DNA from: Victivallis lenta
GTDB lineage: Bacteria; Verrucomicrobiota; Lentisphaeria; Victivallales; Victivallaceae
Assembly (NCBI RefSeq): GCF_009695545.1
Contig: NZ_VUNS01000020.1
Coordinates: 46,832-110,831, forward strand
Direction of reading: 5' to 3'
DNA: 64,000 nt
Shown: positions 31,179-40,955 of the stretch, one piece after another
Layout of the letters: the number at the start of each line of letters is the position of its first letter
How positions within the stretch are numbered: the first letter of the stretch is position 1
Made by a program: the position numbers and the translations under genes
Notes under the pieces: model-generated
The model's input: the letters and a program-made list of their open reading frames with translations, nothing else
What the model was told of the DNA's origin: nothing
Databases searched by the model: none

Positions 31179-34100
31179 TTACTCTTTCCCGCAGCACTTC
31201 TTGTATTTTTTACCGCTGCCGCAGGGACAGTCGTCGTTACGGCCGATCTTCGGCGCTGTACGGTGAACCGGAGACTGCGGCGCACTCTCCTCCGCCACCG
31301 GTTCGCCCTGCTCCGGCGGGAGCATGCCGGGCAGCGGCGGAAGATTCATCATTCCCTGCCCAAGCTCCGGAGATGAAACCGTGATCGAACCGCCGTCGAA
31401 CTGGCCGAAGGTCTGGTGAATCAGCTCCTGCGGGAGCGTTGCGAGAATCTCCTCCAGCGTGGCCAGCCGCGTCATCGTCACCCGGAACAGGTTATTGGCG
31501 ACATCGTGGTAAATCTGGTCCATCAGCGTTTTGAAGATCTTGTACGCCTCCTGCTTGTACTCGACAAGCGGGTCCTTCTGCGCATAAACACGCAGCGACA
31601 TGCTCGAACGAAGCCCGTCCATGGCGTAGAGATGCTCCTGCCAGAGGCGGTCGATCGCTTCGAGAACCGTGTGACGCTCGAGATACTGCACCTGCTCCTC
31701 CGGCAGATCGGCGTTGCGCTCCTTGTACGCCTCCTCGATCCGGTCGACGATCTGCAGCGTCAGGTCGTCGGCGGAGGTCAGCCGCCCGTCTTCCGAAATT
31801 CCGGCGGTCAACTCCTCGTCCTTGAACGAAAGCGGGAAGGTCGCATTCAGATAGGCCAGAAGCGCCGACTTGCTGAAGCCGCCGCCCTTTTCACCGGCTT
31901 CCGGCTTGGAAGCGATCAGCTGGATCTGCGACTCGATCACCTGCTCGATCACGCCGAACAGCACATCGTGCGGATTCTCCGAAAGCAGCGCCTCCTTGCG
32001 GAGCCCGTAGATGATTTCACGCTGCTTGTTCATGACATCGTCGAAATCGAGCGTGCGTTTGCGGATCGCAAAGTGCTGCTGTTCCACCCGGCGCTGCGCG
32101 GTTTCGATCGACTTGGTCAGCCACGGATGCTGGAGTTCGTCTCCCTCCTCCAGGCCGAACCGGTCGAAAATTTTGACGATCCGGTCGGAACCGAACAGCC
32201 GCATGAGGTTGTCTTCAAGCGAAACGTAGAACTTCGACGAACCCGGGTCGCCCTGGCGCGAGCAGCGCCCGCGCAGCTGGCGGTCGATGCGCCGCGAATC
32301 GTGCCGGGAACTGCCGATCACATGCAGCCCGCCGAGCTCGGCCACGCCGGGACCGAGTTTGATGTCGGTGCCGCGGCCGGCCATGTTCGTGGCGACCGTC
32401 ACGGCGCCGACCTGGCCGGCGCGCGCGACGATCTCGGCCTCGCGCTGGTGATTCTTCGCATTCAGCACGTTGTGCGGAATATTGCGCATTTTCAGCATGC
32501 GGGAGAGAATTTCGGAGTCCTCCACCGAAATCGTGCCGAGCAGCACCGGCTGCCCCTTTTCATGACGTTCGATGACGTCTTTCAGAATCGCATTGTACTT
32601 CTCGCGCTTGGTCTTGAAGATCGAATCGTTGTCGTCCTTGCGGATGCAGGGGCGGTTGGTCGGAACCACGATCACGTCGAGCTTGTAGATCTGATGGAAT
32701 TCGTTCGCTTCGGTCTCGGCCGTACCGGTCATGCCGGCCAGCTTCTTGTACATGCGGAAGTAGTTCTGGATCGTAATCGTCGCCATGGTCTGGGTCTCCT
32801 GCTCGATCTGGACCCGTTCCTTGGCTTCGAGCGCCTGGTGCAGGCCGTCCGAAAAACGGCGGCCCGGCATGATGCGCCCGGTGTGTTCGTCGACGATCAG
32901 AACCTTGCCATCCTGCACGACGTAATTGACGTCCTTCTCGAACAGGCAGTAGGCCTTCAGCAGCTGCGACAGGTCGTGCAGCCGCTCGCTCTTGGCGGCG
33001 AACTCGGACTGGAACGCTTCGCGCTTCGCGGTTTTCTCCGTCTCCGAGAGGGATTCATCCTGATCGATCGCCGCAAGCTCGCTCAGCAGATCCGGCACGA
33101 TGAACGCATTCGGGTCGTTCGGCGAAATCGCCGCGCGCCCGCGATCGGTCAGGTCCGCCTCATGCGTCTTTTCATCCATTGCAAAGTAGAGTTCCGCCTG
33201 AACCTCCTGCAGCATGCCGCGGTTCGAGTCGCTGCGCACGCGGGTCTCGAGCTTCTCAAGCGCCTTCAGGATCGCGCCGTCCTCAAGCACATGCAGCAGC
33301 TGCTTGTGCGTCGGCATGCCGAATTTGACCTGAAGCAGTTTCAGAAGCGCGACTTCGCGGTCATCCTCGGAAATATCCTCCCTGGAGAGCGTGGCGCGCG
33401 CCTCGCGGACCAGACGGGAGCAGAGCATATTCTGCTTGTTGTGGAGATCGGCGACCAGCGGCTGCAGTTCGCCGAACTGGTGGGTCGACATCGGCACCGG
33501 ACCCGAAATGATCAGCGGCGTACGCGCTTCGTCGATCAGGATGCTGTCGATCTCGTCGACGATGGCGTAGTAATAATCGCGCTGGACCAGCTGGGAGGCA
33601 TCATTGGCCATACCCATGTCGCGCAGGTAGTCGAAACCGAATTCGCTGTTCGTGCCGTACGTGATGTCGCAGGCGTACTGGGCGCGGCGCTCGTGCGGCG
33701 GCTGCTGGTTCTGCAGGCAACCGCAGGTCAGGCCGAGAAAGTTGTAGATGTTGCCCATCCAGTTCGAGTCGCGCAGCGCAAGGTAGTCGTTGACCGTGAC
33801 GAGCTGGCAGTTCTTGCCGGTGAGGGCGTTCAGATAGAGCGGCATGGTCGCGACGAGGGTTTTGCCTTCGCCGGTGGCCATCTCCGCGATGTTGCCGCGA
33901 TGCAGCGCAATGCCGCCGAGAATCTGGACGTCGAACGGAACCATGTCCCAGACCATCGGCTGCCCGCAGACCTCGATCTCCCGGCCGACCAGGCGGCGGC
34001 AGGCGTTCTTGACGGCGGCGAACGCTTCGCACATGATGTCATCGAGCGTTTCGCCCTTGGCGAGACGCGCCTTGAATTCATCGGTCTTGGCGCGCAGCTC

Positions 34101-34223
34101 GTCATCGGTGAGCTTCTGGTACTCCTCTTCGATGGCGTTGATTTTCCGGACGAGCGGCGCCATCTTCTTGAGGTCGCGTTTCGATTTCGTGCCGAATACG
34201 GCTTTGAGAATGGAAGTCAGCAT
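31179..34223 (-). CDS. secA: Preprotein translocase ATPase SecA
   Basis: This 1014-residue motor drives proteins through SecYEG. The N-terminal DEAD-like domain is intact: [11 protein letters not shown] near 100, VNDYLALRD near 124, and [20 protein letters not shown] near 207-226. The second ATPase half contains [11 protein letters not shown] near 525. It ends with the zinc/SecB-binding [13 protein letters not shown]. An insertion-rich segment at about 240-380 makes it longer than E. coli SecA (901). The ATG at 34223 follows the pyrE stop by one base, so the two are translationally coupled. Confidence 0.95.
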   Translation of the reverse strand: MLTSILKAVFGTKSKRDLKKMAPLVRKINAIEEEYQKLTDDELRAKTDEFKARLAKGETLDDIMCEAFAAVKNACRRLVGREIEVCGQPMVWDMVPFDVQILGGIALHRGNIAEMATGEGKTLVATMPLYLNALTGKNCQLVTVNDYLALRDSNWMGNIYNFLGLTCGCLQNQQPPHERRAQYACDITYGTNSEFGFDYLRDMGMANDASQLVQRDYYYAIVDEIDSILIDEARTPLIISGPVPMSTHQFGELQPLVADLHNKQNMLCSRLVREARATLSREDISEDDREVALLKLLQVKFGMPTHKQLLHVLEDGAILKALEKLETRVRSDSNRGMLQEVQAELYFAMDEKTHEADLTDRGRAAISPNDPNAFIVPDLLSELAAIDQDESLSETEKTAKREAFQSEFAAKSERLHDLSQLLKAYCLFEKDVNYVVQDGKVLIVDEHTGRIMPGRRFSDGLHQALEAKERVQIEQETQTMATITIQNYFRMYKKLAGMTGTAETEANEFHQIYKLDVIVVPTNRPCIRKDDNDSIFKTKREKYNAILKDVIERHEKGQPVLLGTISVEDSEILSRMLKMRNIPHNVLNAKNHQREAEIVARAGQVGAVTVATNMAGRGTDIKLGPGVAELGGLHVIGSSRHDSRRIDRQLRGRCSRQGDPGSSKFYVSLEDNLMRLFGSDRIVKIFDRFGLEEGDELQHPWLTKSIETAQRRVEQQHFAIRKRTLDFDDVMNKQREIIYGLRKEALLSENPHDVLFGVIEQVIESQIQLIASKPEAGEKGGGFSKSALLAYLNATFPLSFKDEELTAGISEDGRLTSADDLTLQIVDRIEEAYKERNADLPEEQVQYLERHTVLEAIDRLWQEHLYAMDGLRSSMSLRVYAQKDPLVEYKQEAYKIFKTLMDQIYHDVANNLFRVTMTRLATLEEILATLPQELIHQTFGQFDGGSITVSSPELGQGMMNLPPLPGMLPPEQGEPVAEESAPQSPVHRTAPKIGRNDDCPCGSGKKYKKCCGKE

Positions 34224-34224
34224 C

Positions 34225-34791
34225 TTATTTCGACCCCGGCCGATCGATCGGCATATTTTGTTTGCAGAGCGGACATTCGGCCGGCTCGTAGGTCGGCAGC
34301 GAAAGCTTGAGGGCGCTTCTGAACGGAACATCGAACTTCGCATCGCCGCCGGAACGGTCGACGATCACCGCAATGCCGACCACTTCCCCGCCCATGCCGC
34401 GGACGAGATCGACCGTCTGCTGGACCCGGCCGCCCTTGGTGACCACGTCCTCGGCGACGAGGACCTTCTCCCCCGGCTTGATCGCAAAACCGCGCTTCAG
34501 GACCAGCCGGCCGTCCTCCTTGTCCGCGAAAATCGCGCGGACTCCGAGCGCACGGGCGACCTCCTGGCCGACGATCAGGCCGCCGACCGCCGGAGAGATC
34601 ACCGTCTCAATCCCCTGCCCCCGGAACTGATCGGCGAGGAACCGGCAGACCGTTTCGGCCTTGTCCGGGTACTGCAGAAGCAGAGCGGCCTGAAAGAAGC
34701 GGCTGCTGTGCAGTCCGCTGCGAAGCTGAAAATGACCGGTCAGAAGCGCACCGGAATCTTCCAGAATTTTGATGATTTCCTGTTCCGTCAT
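34225..34791 (-). CDS. pyrE: Orotate phosphoribosyltransferase
   Basis: This 188-residue enzyme converts orotate plus PRPP to OMP in pyrimidine synthesis. The N-terminus has [16 protein letters not shown] (residues 19-34), as in the PyrE family. The PRPP-binding loop is [21 protein letters not shown] near 108-128. It ends with a CPLCKQN pair of Cys that is unusual for PyrE. It lies upstream of secA with a one-base gap. Confidence 0.92.
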   Translation of the reverse strand: MTEQEIIKILEDSGALLTGHFQLRSGLHSSRFFQAALLLQYPDKAETVCRFLADQFRGQGIETVISPAVGGLIVGQEVARALGVRAIFADKEDGRLVLKRGFAIKPGEKVLVAEDVVTKGGRVQQTVDLVRGMGGEVVGIAVIVDRSGGDAKFDVPFRSALKLSLPTYEPAECPLCKQNMPIDRPGSK

Positions 34792-34871
34792 GGTGAACCT
34801 TTTCTCCTGTTTATGTTAAATCCTGACAACCGTAACGATAAAACCGCCCTCTTCTCCGTGCGGCGGCACTG

Positions 34872-34931
34872 TAAAAAAACAAACGCCGGCTCTTTCTCCG
34901 CCGGAATCCGCTCCGGCCGGACCTGCCGGCG
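34872..34931 (-). terminator. Terminator after the zinc-ribbon gene
   Basis: CGCCGGC (34884-34890) and GCCGGCG (34925-34931) pair. On the minus strand the stem is followed by TTTGTTTTTTT. It separates the PtsN-like/zinc-ribbon unit from pyrE-secA. Confidence 0.7.
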
Positions 34932-34976
34932 CACGGCGGATGACCCGCCCCACTTTTTTTCTCGAACCAGTCGTTT

Positions 34977-35369
34977 TCAGCGGAACGTATCCGGAGAAGC
35001 CGGTTCGACCCAGAGGTGGAAATCCACTTTGCGGCCGCCGACTTCAAGCGTAATCAAAGTGTTGAGGCGCGTCAGCAGAAGCGCGTACGGTATCTTGACT
35101 TCTCCGCCGGCGACATTGACCGACACGTTGCTGTCGCCGAGGATATCCTCGGCCTTGCGGATCGCGATGATCAGCTCGAGCATCCGGCCGAGCTTGTCCT
35201 TCAAACCCGAATCCAGCGCATAGCTCCGGTGGCATTTCGGGCAGACCGCCTGAAAATCCCGCCCGGCGATGTCCGCCAGATTGAACTTGACGACTCCGTC
35301 GCACTCCGGAGAAAAACAGTGAAAATCGATCTGCGCCTTCGCTCCGAGCTGGCTGGCCGGTCTGCTCAT
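34977..35369 (-). CDS. Zinc-ribbon hypothetical protein
   Basis: This 130-residue soluble protein has two Cys pairs, HCFSPEC near 18-24 and CPKCH near 43-47, that should bind zinc. The remainder is a mixed helix/strand region with SVNVAGGEVKIPYALLLTRLN. I do not recognise a named family. It follows the PtsN-like gene by 20 bp in the same direction and is closed by a terminator, so the two form a two-gene unit. Confidence 0.7.
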   Translation of the reverse strand: MSRPASQLGAKAQIDFHCFSPECDGVVKFNLADIAGRDFQAVCPKCHRSYALDSGLKDKLGRMLELIIAIRKAEDILGDSNVSVNVAGGEVKIPYALLLTRLNTLITLEVGGRKVDFHLWVEPASPDTFR

Positions 35370-35389
35370 TTTCCTGAACTCCTCCGCGC

Positions 35390-35854
35390 TTACTTCACTT
35401 CGTCCCGGTGGACGAGATCGAGAATCTGGGCCGGATTGCCGGCCGCATCGACCAGTTCCTGAATAAGCGACGTGTTGCGCAGCTTGCGGGAGATGCTGCC
35501 GAGCAGCTGAAGGTAGGCTTCCTGATTCTCATCCGGCGCGACGGTGAAGACGATAACCCGGACCGGCTGGTCGTCCTGGCTCTGGTAATCCTCGATCGGA
35601 TTCTCGCAGACGCCGACGATCACATACGGGTGATTGATGTCGTTGACCCGGATGTGCGGCAGCGCAAGCATGCCGCCGACCCCGGTGGTCATCATCTGCT
35701 CCCGCTTCCAGGTGAGCCGGAAAATCACGTCCCGGTTGAGTTTGGTCAGATCCGCGGCACGGGTAATCAGCTGGTCCATCACTTCGAGCTTGTTCCGCCC
35801 GTCGAGCGACATCACCGAATCCTTGGTCACGTACTGAGTGAAATCATACTTCAT
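35390..35854 (-). CDS. PTS EIIA domain protein (PtsN/fructose type)
   Basis: This 154-residue protein is of the PTS IIA type 2 fold. The phosphorylatable His is H67 in GMLALPHIRV, the equivalent of the family's G-(I/V)-A-(I/V)-PH motif. No HPr, EI or IIBC genes are near, so a regulatory role (PtsN-like nitrogen/potassium or stress signalling) is more likely than sugar uptake. A promoter lies upstream and the zinc-ribbon gene follows. Confidence 0.85.
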   Translation of the reverse strand: MKYDFTQYVTKDSVMSLDGRNKLEVMDQLITRAADLTKLNRDVIFRLTWKREQMMTTGVGGMLALPHIRVNDINHPYVIVGVCENPIEDYQSQDDQPVRVIVFTVAPDENQEAYLQLLGSISRKLRNTSLIQELVDAAGNPAQILDLVHRDEVK

Positions 35855-35953
35855 TTTTTATCTCCGTAAACACGCTTGTGGCCCCACCTGTGCCAAAACA
35901 GCCAATCGAAATCGTACAGCCGGGTATGCCTGACATGATATAAATTTTTCTTT

Positions 35954-35982
35954 AAGATATCTCCCGCTTTCCGATTTTGCAA
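35954..35982 (-). promoter_or_regulatory. Promoter for PtsN-like gene
   Basis: On the minus strand TTGCAA (35982-35977) and TATCTT (35959-35954) are separated by 17 bases. The leader is about 95 nt. Confidence 0.5.
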
Positions 35983-36043
35983 CAGAACAAATGAAAAAAA
36001 TTTATCTTTCATGCGTCATTCGCACCGGATCGCCGGAAAACCG

Positions 36044-37903
36044 TCATTCCACCCTGAAATCCCCGATCCGGAGCTCCTCCGCCTGAAAGCGGCACAGCGA
36101 GACTCCGGCCCGCTCGGCGATCGACAGAACGTGCGCCTCCCGCTCCGGCGAAGTCCGGCGGACGGTCAGGACGATTTTATCGATTGAATAACGCGCCAGA
36201 ATCCGTTCGAGATCCGCACTGAAACCGAGCACAGGCAGACCGAACACCCGCATGCCGGCCAGGGCCGGATCGTCGTCGACGATGCCGATGAAACTCATGT
36301 TTTCCGAGGTGGCGCAGCCCGATACATAGTTCAGGTACAAGGTTGCATTCAAACCGCCGCCGTAGAGCAAAACGCGCGTATTCCGCACGCCGGGGACGCC
36401 GGTCTGCCGCAGCTGCCACATCATGCGCATGCCGAGATAGACGAGCACGAACCGCACGAATCCGATGCCGAACGCGGCCAGCAGCGAAAAAAGCACCAGG
36501 TACGCCGGTAACTGCTCGCGGTCGAATTTGTCGCAGAAAAAGGCGAACAGGCAGCTGCCGATGATCAGCCCGGTCAATGTGAGCTCGGCTGCCTGCCGGA
36601 ACTCCTCATACCCGGCCCGGAGCCAGAGCACCCGGTAGCTGCCGCTGATCAGGAAGAGCAGCGGAATCGGCGCGGCAATGCAGACGAAATCATACCAGAA
36701 TTCGTGAAAGCCGATGTGAAGCAGCCGCCGCGCGGCCAGATCCGCGACGAAGAGAACCAGCAGATCGACGGCCGGAACCGCCAGCAGGATGAGCAGCAGT
36801 TTCCGGGGGCGCGAGATGCCCTCCTTCAGCAGCCGGGCGGAATCGTAAAGCTCGACTCCGGCGATCCGGCGCACGACGAGCAGCAGAATGAGCAGCAGCG
36901 CCATATATCCGAGCGCCGGAATGGTCTGCTCGAAAAGCAGCACGACGAATCCCATCCCGGCCAGCAGGCAAGCCAGCAGATAGATCCGGATCGCCGCCTT
37001 GCGTTGGCTGCTGACCTGCTTCAGAATCCGGTGGTGCAAATGAAACATATCCGCCGTCATGATGCCGGAGCTGCTCGGGTCGAGCAGCTTGCGGACCAGC
37101 CGGCGCCAGAAGGCGAGCGCCACGTCGAAAAGCGGAACTCCGACCGCCAGCACCGGAATCAGCAGAGAAGTCAGCGTCGCGGGCTTGCCGAAGCAGGTCA
37201 GTCCGGCATAGGCGAAAAACAGCCCGAGGAACATGGAGCCGGTATCCCCCATGAAAATCGACGCCGGAGAAAAGTTGTAGCGCAGGAATCCCGCACAGCT
37301 GCCGGCCAGGATGAAGGCGATCGCCACCAGCCCGGCGGAAGAGTTCTGCAGCCCGCCCCAGAGACCGAGGCAGACCGCCGACAGAAAGCCGAGCCCCGCC
37401 GCCACGCCGTCCATTCCGTCGATCAGGTTGAAGGCGTTCACGATCGTCACGACCCAGAGCACGGTCAGCGGCAGCGCCAGATAATCCGGCAGCTCGACGG
37501 AGAGGATGAACTTCAGCCGTGCGCCGACCACCCAGACCAGCACGCCGGCCAGAATCTGAATGACGAGCTTGGTCCGGCTCGCCAGGGAAAACCGGTCGTC
37601 GAGCAGCCCGCAGACGACGATCACAAAGGCCGGCAGCGCAAAACCGGCGACGAAGCCGCCCATCTGCGCCGACGCATGCCGCTCCACATAGAGGACCGAA
37701 GTCAGAAAAAACGCGGCGATGATCGCAATGCCGCCGCCGCGCGGCGTCGGTTTCCGGTGAACGCGCCGCGCATCCGGCATATCGACGAATCCGGCGCGGG
37801 GCAGCAGCCCGATGCAGAGCCGGGTCAGCACCAGCGAGAGAATGCAGGCGATGCCGGGATAAATGATCAGCGCATAAACGGAAGCTTTCAGGAATTCAAA
37901 CAT
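36044..37903 (-). CDS. Fusion: WecA/MraY-like glycosyl-1-P transferase plus FlaA1-type N-terminal domain
   Basis: This 619-residue membrane protein has two parts. Residues 1-330 are a polyprenyl-phosphate GlcNAc-1-phosphate transferase of the WecA/MraY family: VHRKPTPRGGGIAI near 48, NAFNLIDGMDGVAAG near 155, FMGDTGSMFLG near 215 and HHRILK near 290. About residues 330-619 have four more helices and a Rossmann-like domain (RVLLYGGGLNATLYLNY). This resembles the membrane and CoA-binding-3 N-terminal half of FlaA1/PglF nucleotide-sugar dehydratases, but lacks their C-terminal catalytic part. It probably starts a polysaccharide or teichoic-type repeat. Its start overlaps the upstream phosphatase gene by 16 bp. 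Confidence 0.82.
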   Translation of the reverse strand: MFEFLKASVYALIIYPGIACILSLVLTRLCIGLLPRAGFVDMPDARRVHRKPTPRGGGIAIIAAFFLTSVLYVERHASAQMGGFVAGFALPAFVIVVCGLLDDRFSLASRTKLVIQILAGVLVWVVGARLKFILSVELPDYLALPLTVLWVVTIVNAFNLIDGMDGVAAGLGFLSAVCLGLWGGLQNSSAGLVAIAFILAGSCAGFLRYNFSPASIFMGDTGSMFLGLFFAYAGLTCFGKPATLTSLLIPVLAVGVPLFDVALAFWRRLVRKLLDPSSSGIMTADMFHLHHRILKQVSSQRKAAIRIYLLACLLAGMGFVVLLFEQTIPALGYMALLLILLLVVRRIAGVELYDSARLLKEGISRPRKLLLILLAVPAVDLLVLFVADLAARRLLHIGFHEFWYDFVCIAAPIPLLFLISGSYRVLWLRAGYEEFRQAAELTLTGLIIGSCLFAFFCDKFDREQLPAYLVLFSLLAAFGIGFVRFVLVYLGMRMMWQLRQTGVPGVRNTRVLLYGGGLNATLYLNYVSGCATSENMSFIGIVDDDPALAGMRVFGLPVLGFSADLERILARYSIDKIVLTVRRTSPEREAHVLSIAERAGVSLCRFQAEELRIGDFRVE

Positions 37904-39927
37904 GGCGCCCCTTTCTCTGCAAATGCATTGAACCTCAGAATCAGGAGGGTGATGTCGTCCGCCTGCTCCGCCTCTCCCGCGAAACGGTCGACCGCCTGCA
38001 GGATCTCCTTCCCTAGCCCGGCCGGCGACGAATCCGGGCAATACGCGAGTACCCGCAGCAGCGCCCCGGAGCCGAACGGGTCGTGCCCCGGATTCTCCGC
38101 CTCGGTCACGCCGTCGGTGTAGAGCACAAACGTATCGCCGTCGCCGAGCCGAACACTGCCGGAACCGTAAACCGTGCCGGGCACGACGCCGAGCGCGGGC
38201 CCGTGGCGGGTCGACAGCAGCTCGAGCGCGCCGCCGGCGCGGCGGATGCACGGCGGATTATGTCCGGCGTTCGTGTAGCGGACTTCCCCGGTGCGCACGT
38301 CGAGAATGCCGAGGAAGTAAGTGACGAACATCATGGTTTCGTTGTTGCGGCTCAGGAGCTCGTTGATGCGCGACACCAGCGGGCCGGGCTCCCGGAGCTT
38401 CTCCGCCTCGCTGCGCTGGAGGGTCTGGGTCACCGCCATGAAAAGAGCGGCCGGAATCCCCTTGTCGGAAACATCCCCGACGATGAAGCAGTAGTGGAAT
38501 TCATCGAGATAGAAGAAGTCATAGAGGTCCCCGCCGACCTTCCGGGCCGGGCGCAGCGTTGCGAACAGAGAGAATTCCCGGGCGTCCGGCAGCGGCGGCA
38601 GCATGCGCGGCAGGATGCCCATCTGAATCTGTCGGGCGACTTCAAGCTCGCTCTCGATGCGTTCGCGCGCCGCGGTCGTTTCGCGGACCTTCTCCGTGTA
38701 GCTGCCGAGCGCCTGCTGCATGGCGCGGAATGCTTCGGCGAGCCTGCCGATCTGGTCGCCGCCTTTCGGCACAGGCAGCGGCGTATTGAAGTTGCCGGCT
38801 CCGATCGATCCGGCGGCGTCGGCGAGCCTGCCGAGCGGCCGGGTCAGGATGCGGATCAGGATGCCGGTTGCGGCCAGGCAGAGAAGCAGCGCCGCGGCCG
38901 CGACCGGCACGATGCGGTAAGTCAGGGAATTCAGCGGCGCCATCAGCAGGGACTCCGGATAAGCGACACCGAGACTCCATCCCGGGGCGGAAACCGGAGC
39001 GTAAAAGATCCGTTCCACCCCGGCGCGGCGATTGAAAATGCGGCCGCGCGCTTCGCCGCTCCTGCCCCGGAGCATCTCCTGCCCGATCTGGCGGAGCCGC
39101 CCGGAGGCGTCGTCGCCGGAGAACATCTTCGCCCGCAGCAGGTCGGCATAACTGAAAATGGTGGACTGGGACAGATGCGCGGCCTCGTCGCGGAGCTCCT
39201 TCGTCTCGTACGGATGCGCCGGGTCCTCCGGGAAAGCGACGAACCGGCCGAACCGTGAAATCAGGAACTCCTGTCCGTAGCCGTAAACGTCGGCAGCGAC
39301 AACCTGGGCGTTGATCGCCTCGAGCGACAGATCGAAACCGGTCATGCCGATGAACTTCCCGCCCGCATCGCGGATCGGCTGGGAGCGGGTGCTCATAAGG
39401 ATATCGGCATACAGATCCAGATACGGCTCGGTCCAGACCGCGCGGTCGAGAAGCTGCGGAATCGTGAACCAGTCGAACTTGAAGTACTGGTACTCCTCCC
39501 CGCCGATCCGGGCGACCTCGATCTCTCCGGCCTTGTTCACATGCGTGTAGAGCATATAATACCGCGATTCGGGGTCGGCGCCGTACGGAATATAGGCGAT
39601 GCTGATGCCGCAGAGCGCCGGAACGCTTTTCCGCAGCCGTTCGAGCGTCGCGCGGATCATGGCTTTCTGCTGCGCTTCATCCGGGCGCAGCAGTTCGATG
39701 GAGAGCGCCAGCTCCTGCGCCGCCGCCTCGACAACCGGAAAATCCCGGTTGATCCGTTCCGCCGCCAGCCGGACGGCGGCGCGGGCGGACGTATCGACCT
39801 CCTCGCTCAGGATCTGCCGGGTCTTCCAGTACAGCACGCCGCCGATGAGTCCGCCGGCGACCAGCAGGAAGAGCAGAATGGCCGCATTGATCTTGCACGC
39901 AAGATCCCAGTCGCGGAACGCCTTCAT
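37888..39927 (-). CDS. Cache-HAMP-PP2C (SpoIIE-type) sensor phosphatase
   Basis: This 679-residue inner-membrane protein is a signal receptor. Helix 1 (about 14-33) is followed by a periplasmic Cache sensor (about 40-310), then helix 2 (about 318-340), a HAMP domain (about 345-400) and a coiled linker. A PP2C phosphatase of the RsbU/SpoIIE type follows (about 430-675). Metal-binding Asp residues are seen in VGGDLYDFF, VGDVSDKG and DGVTEAE. Such proteins dephosphorylate anti-anti-sigma factors or other targets in response to an outside ligand. The gene overlaps the binding-protein gene by four bases, so that protein may deliver the ligand. Confidence 0.85.
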   Translation of the reverse strand: MKAFRDWDLACKINAAILLFLLVAGGLIGGVLYWKTRQILSEEVDTSARAAVRLAAERINRDFPVVEAAAQELALSIELLRPDEAQQKAMIRATLERLRKSVPALCGISIAYIPYGADPESRYYMLYTHVNKAGEIEVARIGGEEYQYFKFDWFTIPQLLDRAVWTEPYLDLYADILMSTRSQPIRDAGGKFIGMTGFDLSLEAINAQVVAADVYGYGQEFLISRFGRFVAFPEDPAHPYETKELRDEAAHLSQSTIFSYADLLRAKMFSGDDASGRLRQIGQEMLRGRSGEARGRIFNRRAGVERIFYAPVSAPGWSLGVAYPESLLMAPLNSLTYRIVPVAAAALLLCLAATGILIRILTRPLGRLADAAGSIGAGNFNTPLPVPKGGDQIGRLAEAFRAMQQALGSYTEKVRETTAARERIESELEVARQIQMGILPRMLPPLPDAREFSLFATLRPARKVGGDLYDFFYLDEFHYCFIVGDVSDKGIPAALFMAVTQTLQRSEAEKLREPGPLVSRINELLSRNNETMMFVTYFLGILDVRTGEVRYTNAGHNPPCIRRAGGALELLSTRHGPALGVVPGTVYGSGSVRLGDGDTFVLYTDGVTEAENPGHDPFGSGALLRVLAYCPDSSPAGLGKEILQAVDRFAGEAEQADDITLLILRFNAFAEKGAPCLNS

Positions 39928-40955
39928 GGCCGGCCTCCTGACGTTTCAGCGAGATTCGGGCAGAACTGCCGGTAATCCACACTGCCGGCGATGAGACCGC
40001 TGCGCCGGAAAAGCTTCACGGCCGCATCGTATGCGGCGGGGGAGAGCACACCCGCCTGCGGCGTGCCGAGCCCGAGCAGTTTGCCGTACACGGTCAGCAT
40101 CCAGTACTGATGGGCGGGGTCGAAGCGCCCGTTGTCCCGCGCGCAGTATTTCCAGACGTATTCGAGGGCCTTTTTCGGATGTTTCACGGCCTCGCGCCAC
40201 CCCTCCATCACGGCGCGGCGCAATGCGAGGCAGACGCCGGGATACTCCGCGGCGGTGCTCTCCAGCGTATAGACGCCGTCCTCCGGAACGTCGATGCCGT
40301 AGTCTCGGAGACGGAATACGGTCAGCTCCGCCGGCTGGCGGCCGGAGGCCAGGATCTGGTAATATTCGTTGTATTCCATGACGGAAATCACATCCACCGC
40401 GCCCCAGAGAAAAAGCGCGATGTCGGTATTCAGCGGCACGATCTCTCCGGCGACGCCCTGTTTGCGCAGAAAGGCCAGCGGCGCCATGCCGAAATCCACC
40501 GACCAGATGCCGAACCGGCGCGGTTTTCCGGCCGCATCCGGCTTTTTCAGGTCTTCCGCTTTCCGGATGCCGTTTTTTCCGGCCGTGACCAGCATGACGG
40601 CGCCGCTCTGGCTGACCTGGCCGATATTGACCAGCGGAACCTTCTCCGACCGGGCGAGCAGCGCGGTCGCCAGCGGAGCGACGATGAATTCCGAACGCTT
40701 CTGCGTCAGGTAATCGATGATCGACAGCTCGGCGGTCTTGTGGCGGATTTCGACGGAGAGGCCGTATTTTTCAAAAATCCCGGCCTCTTTCGCATAATAA
40801 ACGCCGGCGAACTGCGCCTGCGGCAGCCAGGTCATTGTGATGATCCAGCGCCGTTCCCCGGCCGTCTCCGCCGCGGCGGAAAAAGCGGCGAGAAGCAGGA
40901 GCAGCCCGGCATATTTCCTGCAACGTTTCACGAGAAGAGCGTGCCTTGCGGTCAT
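39924..40955 (-). CDS. NMT1/THI5-like periplasmic binding protein
   Basis: This 343-residue exported protein has a basic N-terminus and hydrophobic core (KYAGLLLLLAAFSAAAETA) followed by a type II periplasmic binding fold. TMTWLPQAQFAGVYYAKEAG is the NMT1/SsuA-like ligand-binding start; QSGAVMLVT and YNEYYQI follow. Relatives bind thiamine precursors, nitrate or sulfonates, but no ABC permease or ATPase is nearby and no TPP riboswitch is visible. The ATG at 40955 overlaps the stop of the lipoprotein gene (ATGA), and its own end overlaps the sensor phosphatase start. A sensory rather than transport role is therefore likely. Confidence 0.8.
   Translation of the reverse strand: MTARHALLVKRCRKYAGLLLLLAAFSAAAETAGERRWIITMTWLPQAQFAGVYYAKEAGIFEKYGLSVEIRHKTAELSIIDYLTQKRSEFIVAPLATALLARSEKVPLVNIGQVSQSGAVMLVTAGKNGIRKAEDLKKPDAAGKPRRFGIWSVDFGMAPLAFLRKQGVAGEIVPLNTDIALFLWGAVDVISVMEYNEYYQILASGRQPAELTVFRLRDYGIDVPEDGVYTLESTAAEYPGVCLALRRAVMEGWREAVKHPKKALEYVWKYCARDNGRFDPAHQYWMLTVYGKLLGLGTPQAGVLSPAAYDAAVKLFRRSGLIAGSVDYRQFCPNLAETSGGRP

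Noticed and set aside
31416..34310. 964-residue plus-strand frame opposite secA
   Set aside because: It is the antisense shadow of secA; composition is Arg/Leu/Asp-rich without motifs, while the minus strand encodes a full SecA.
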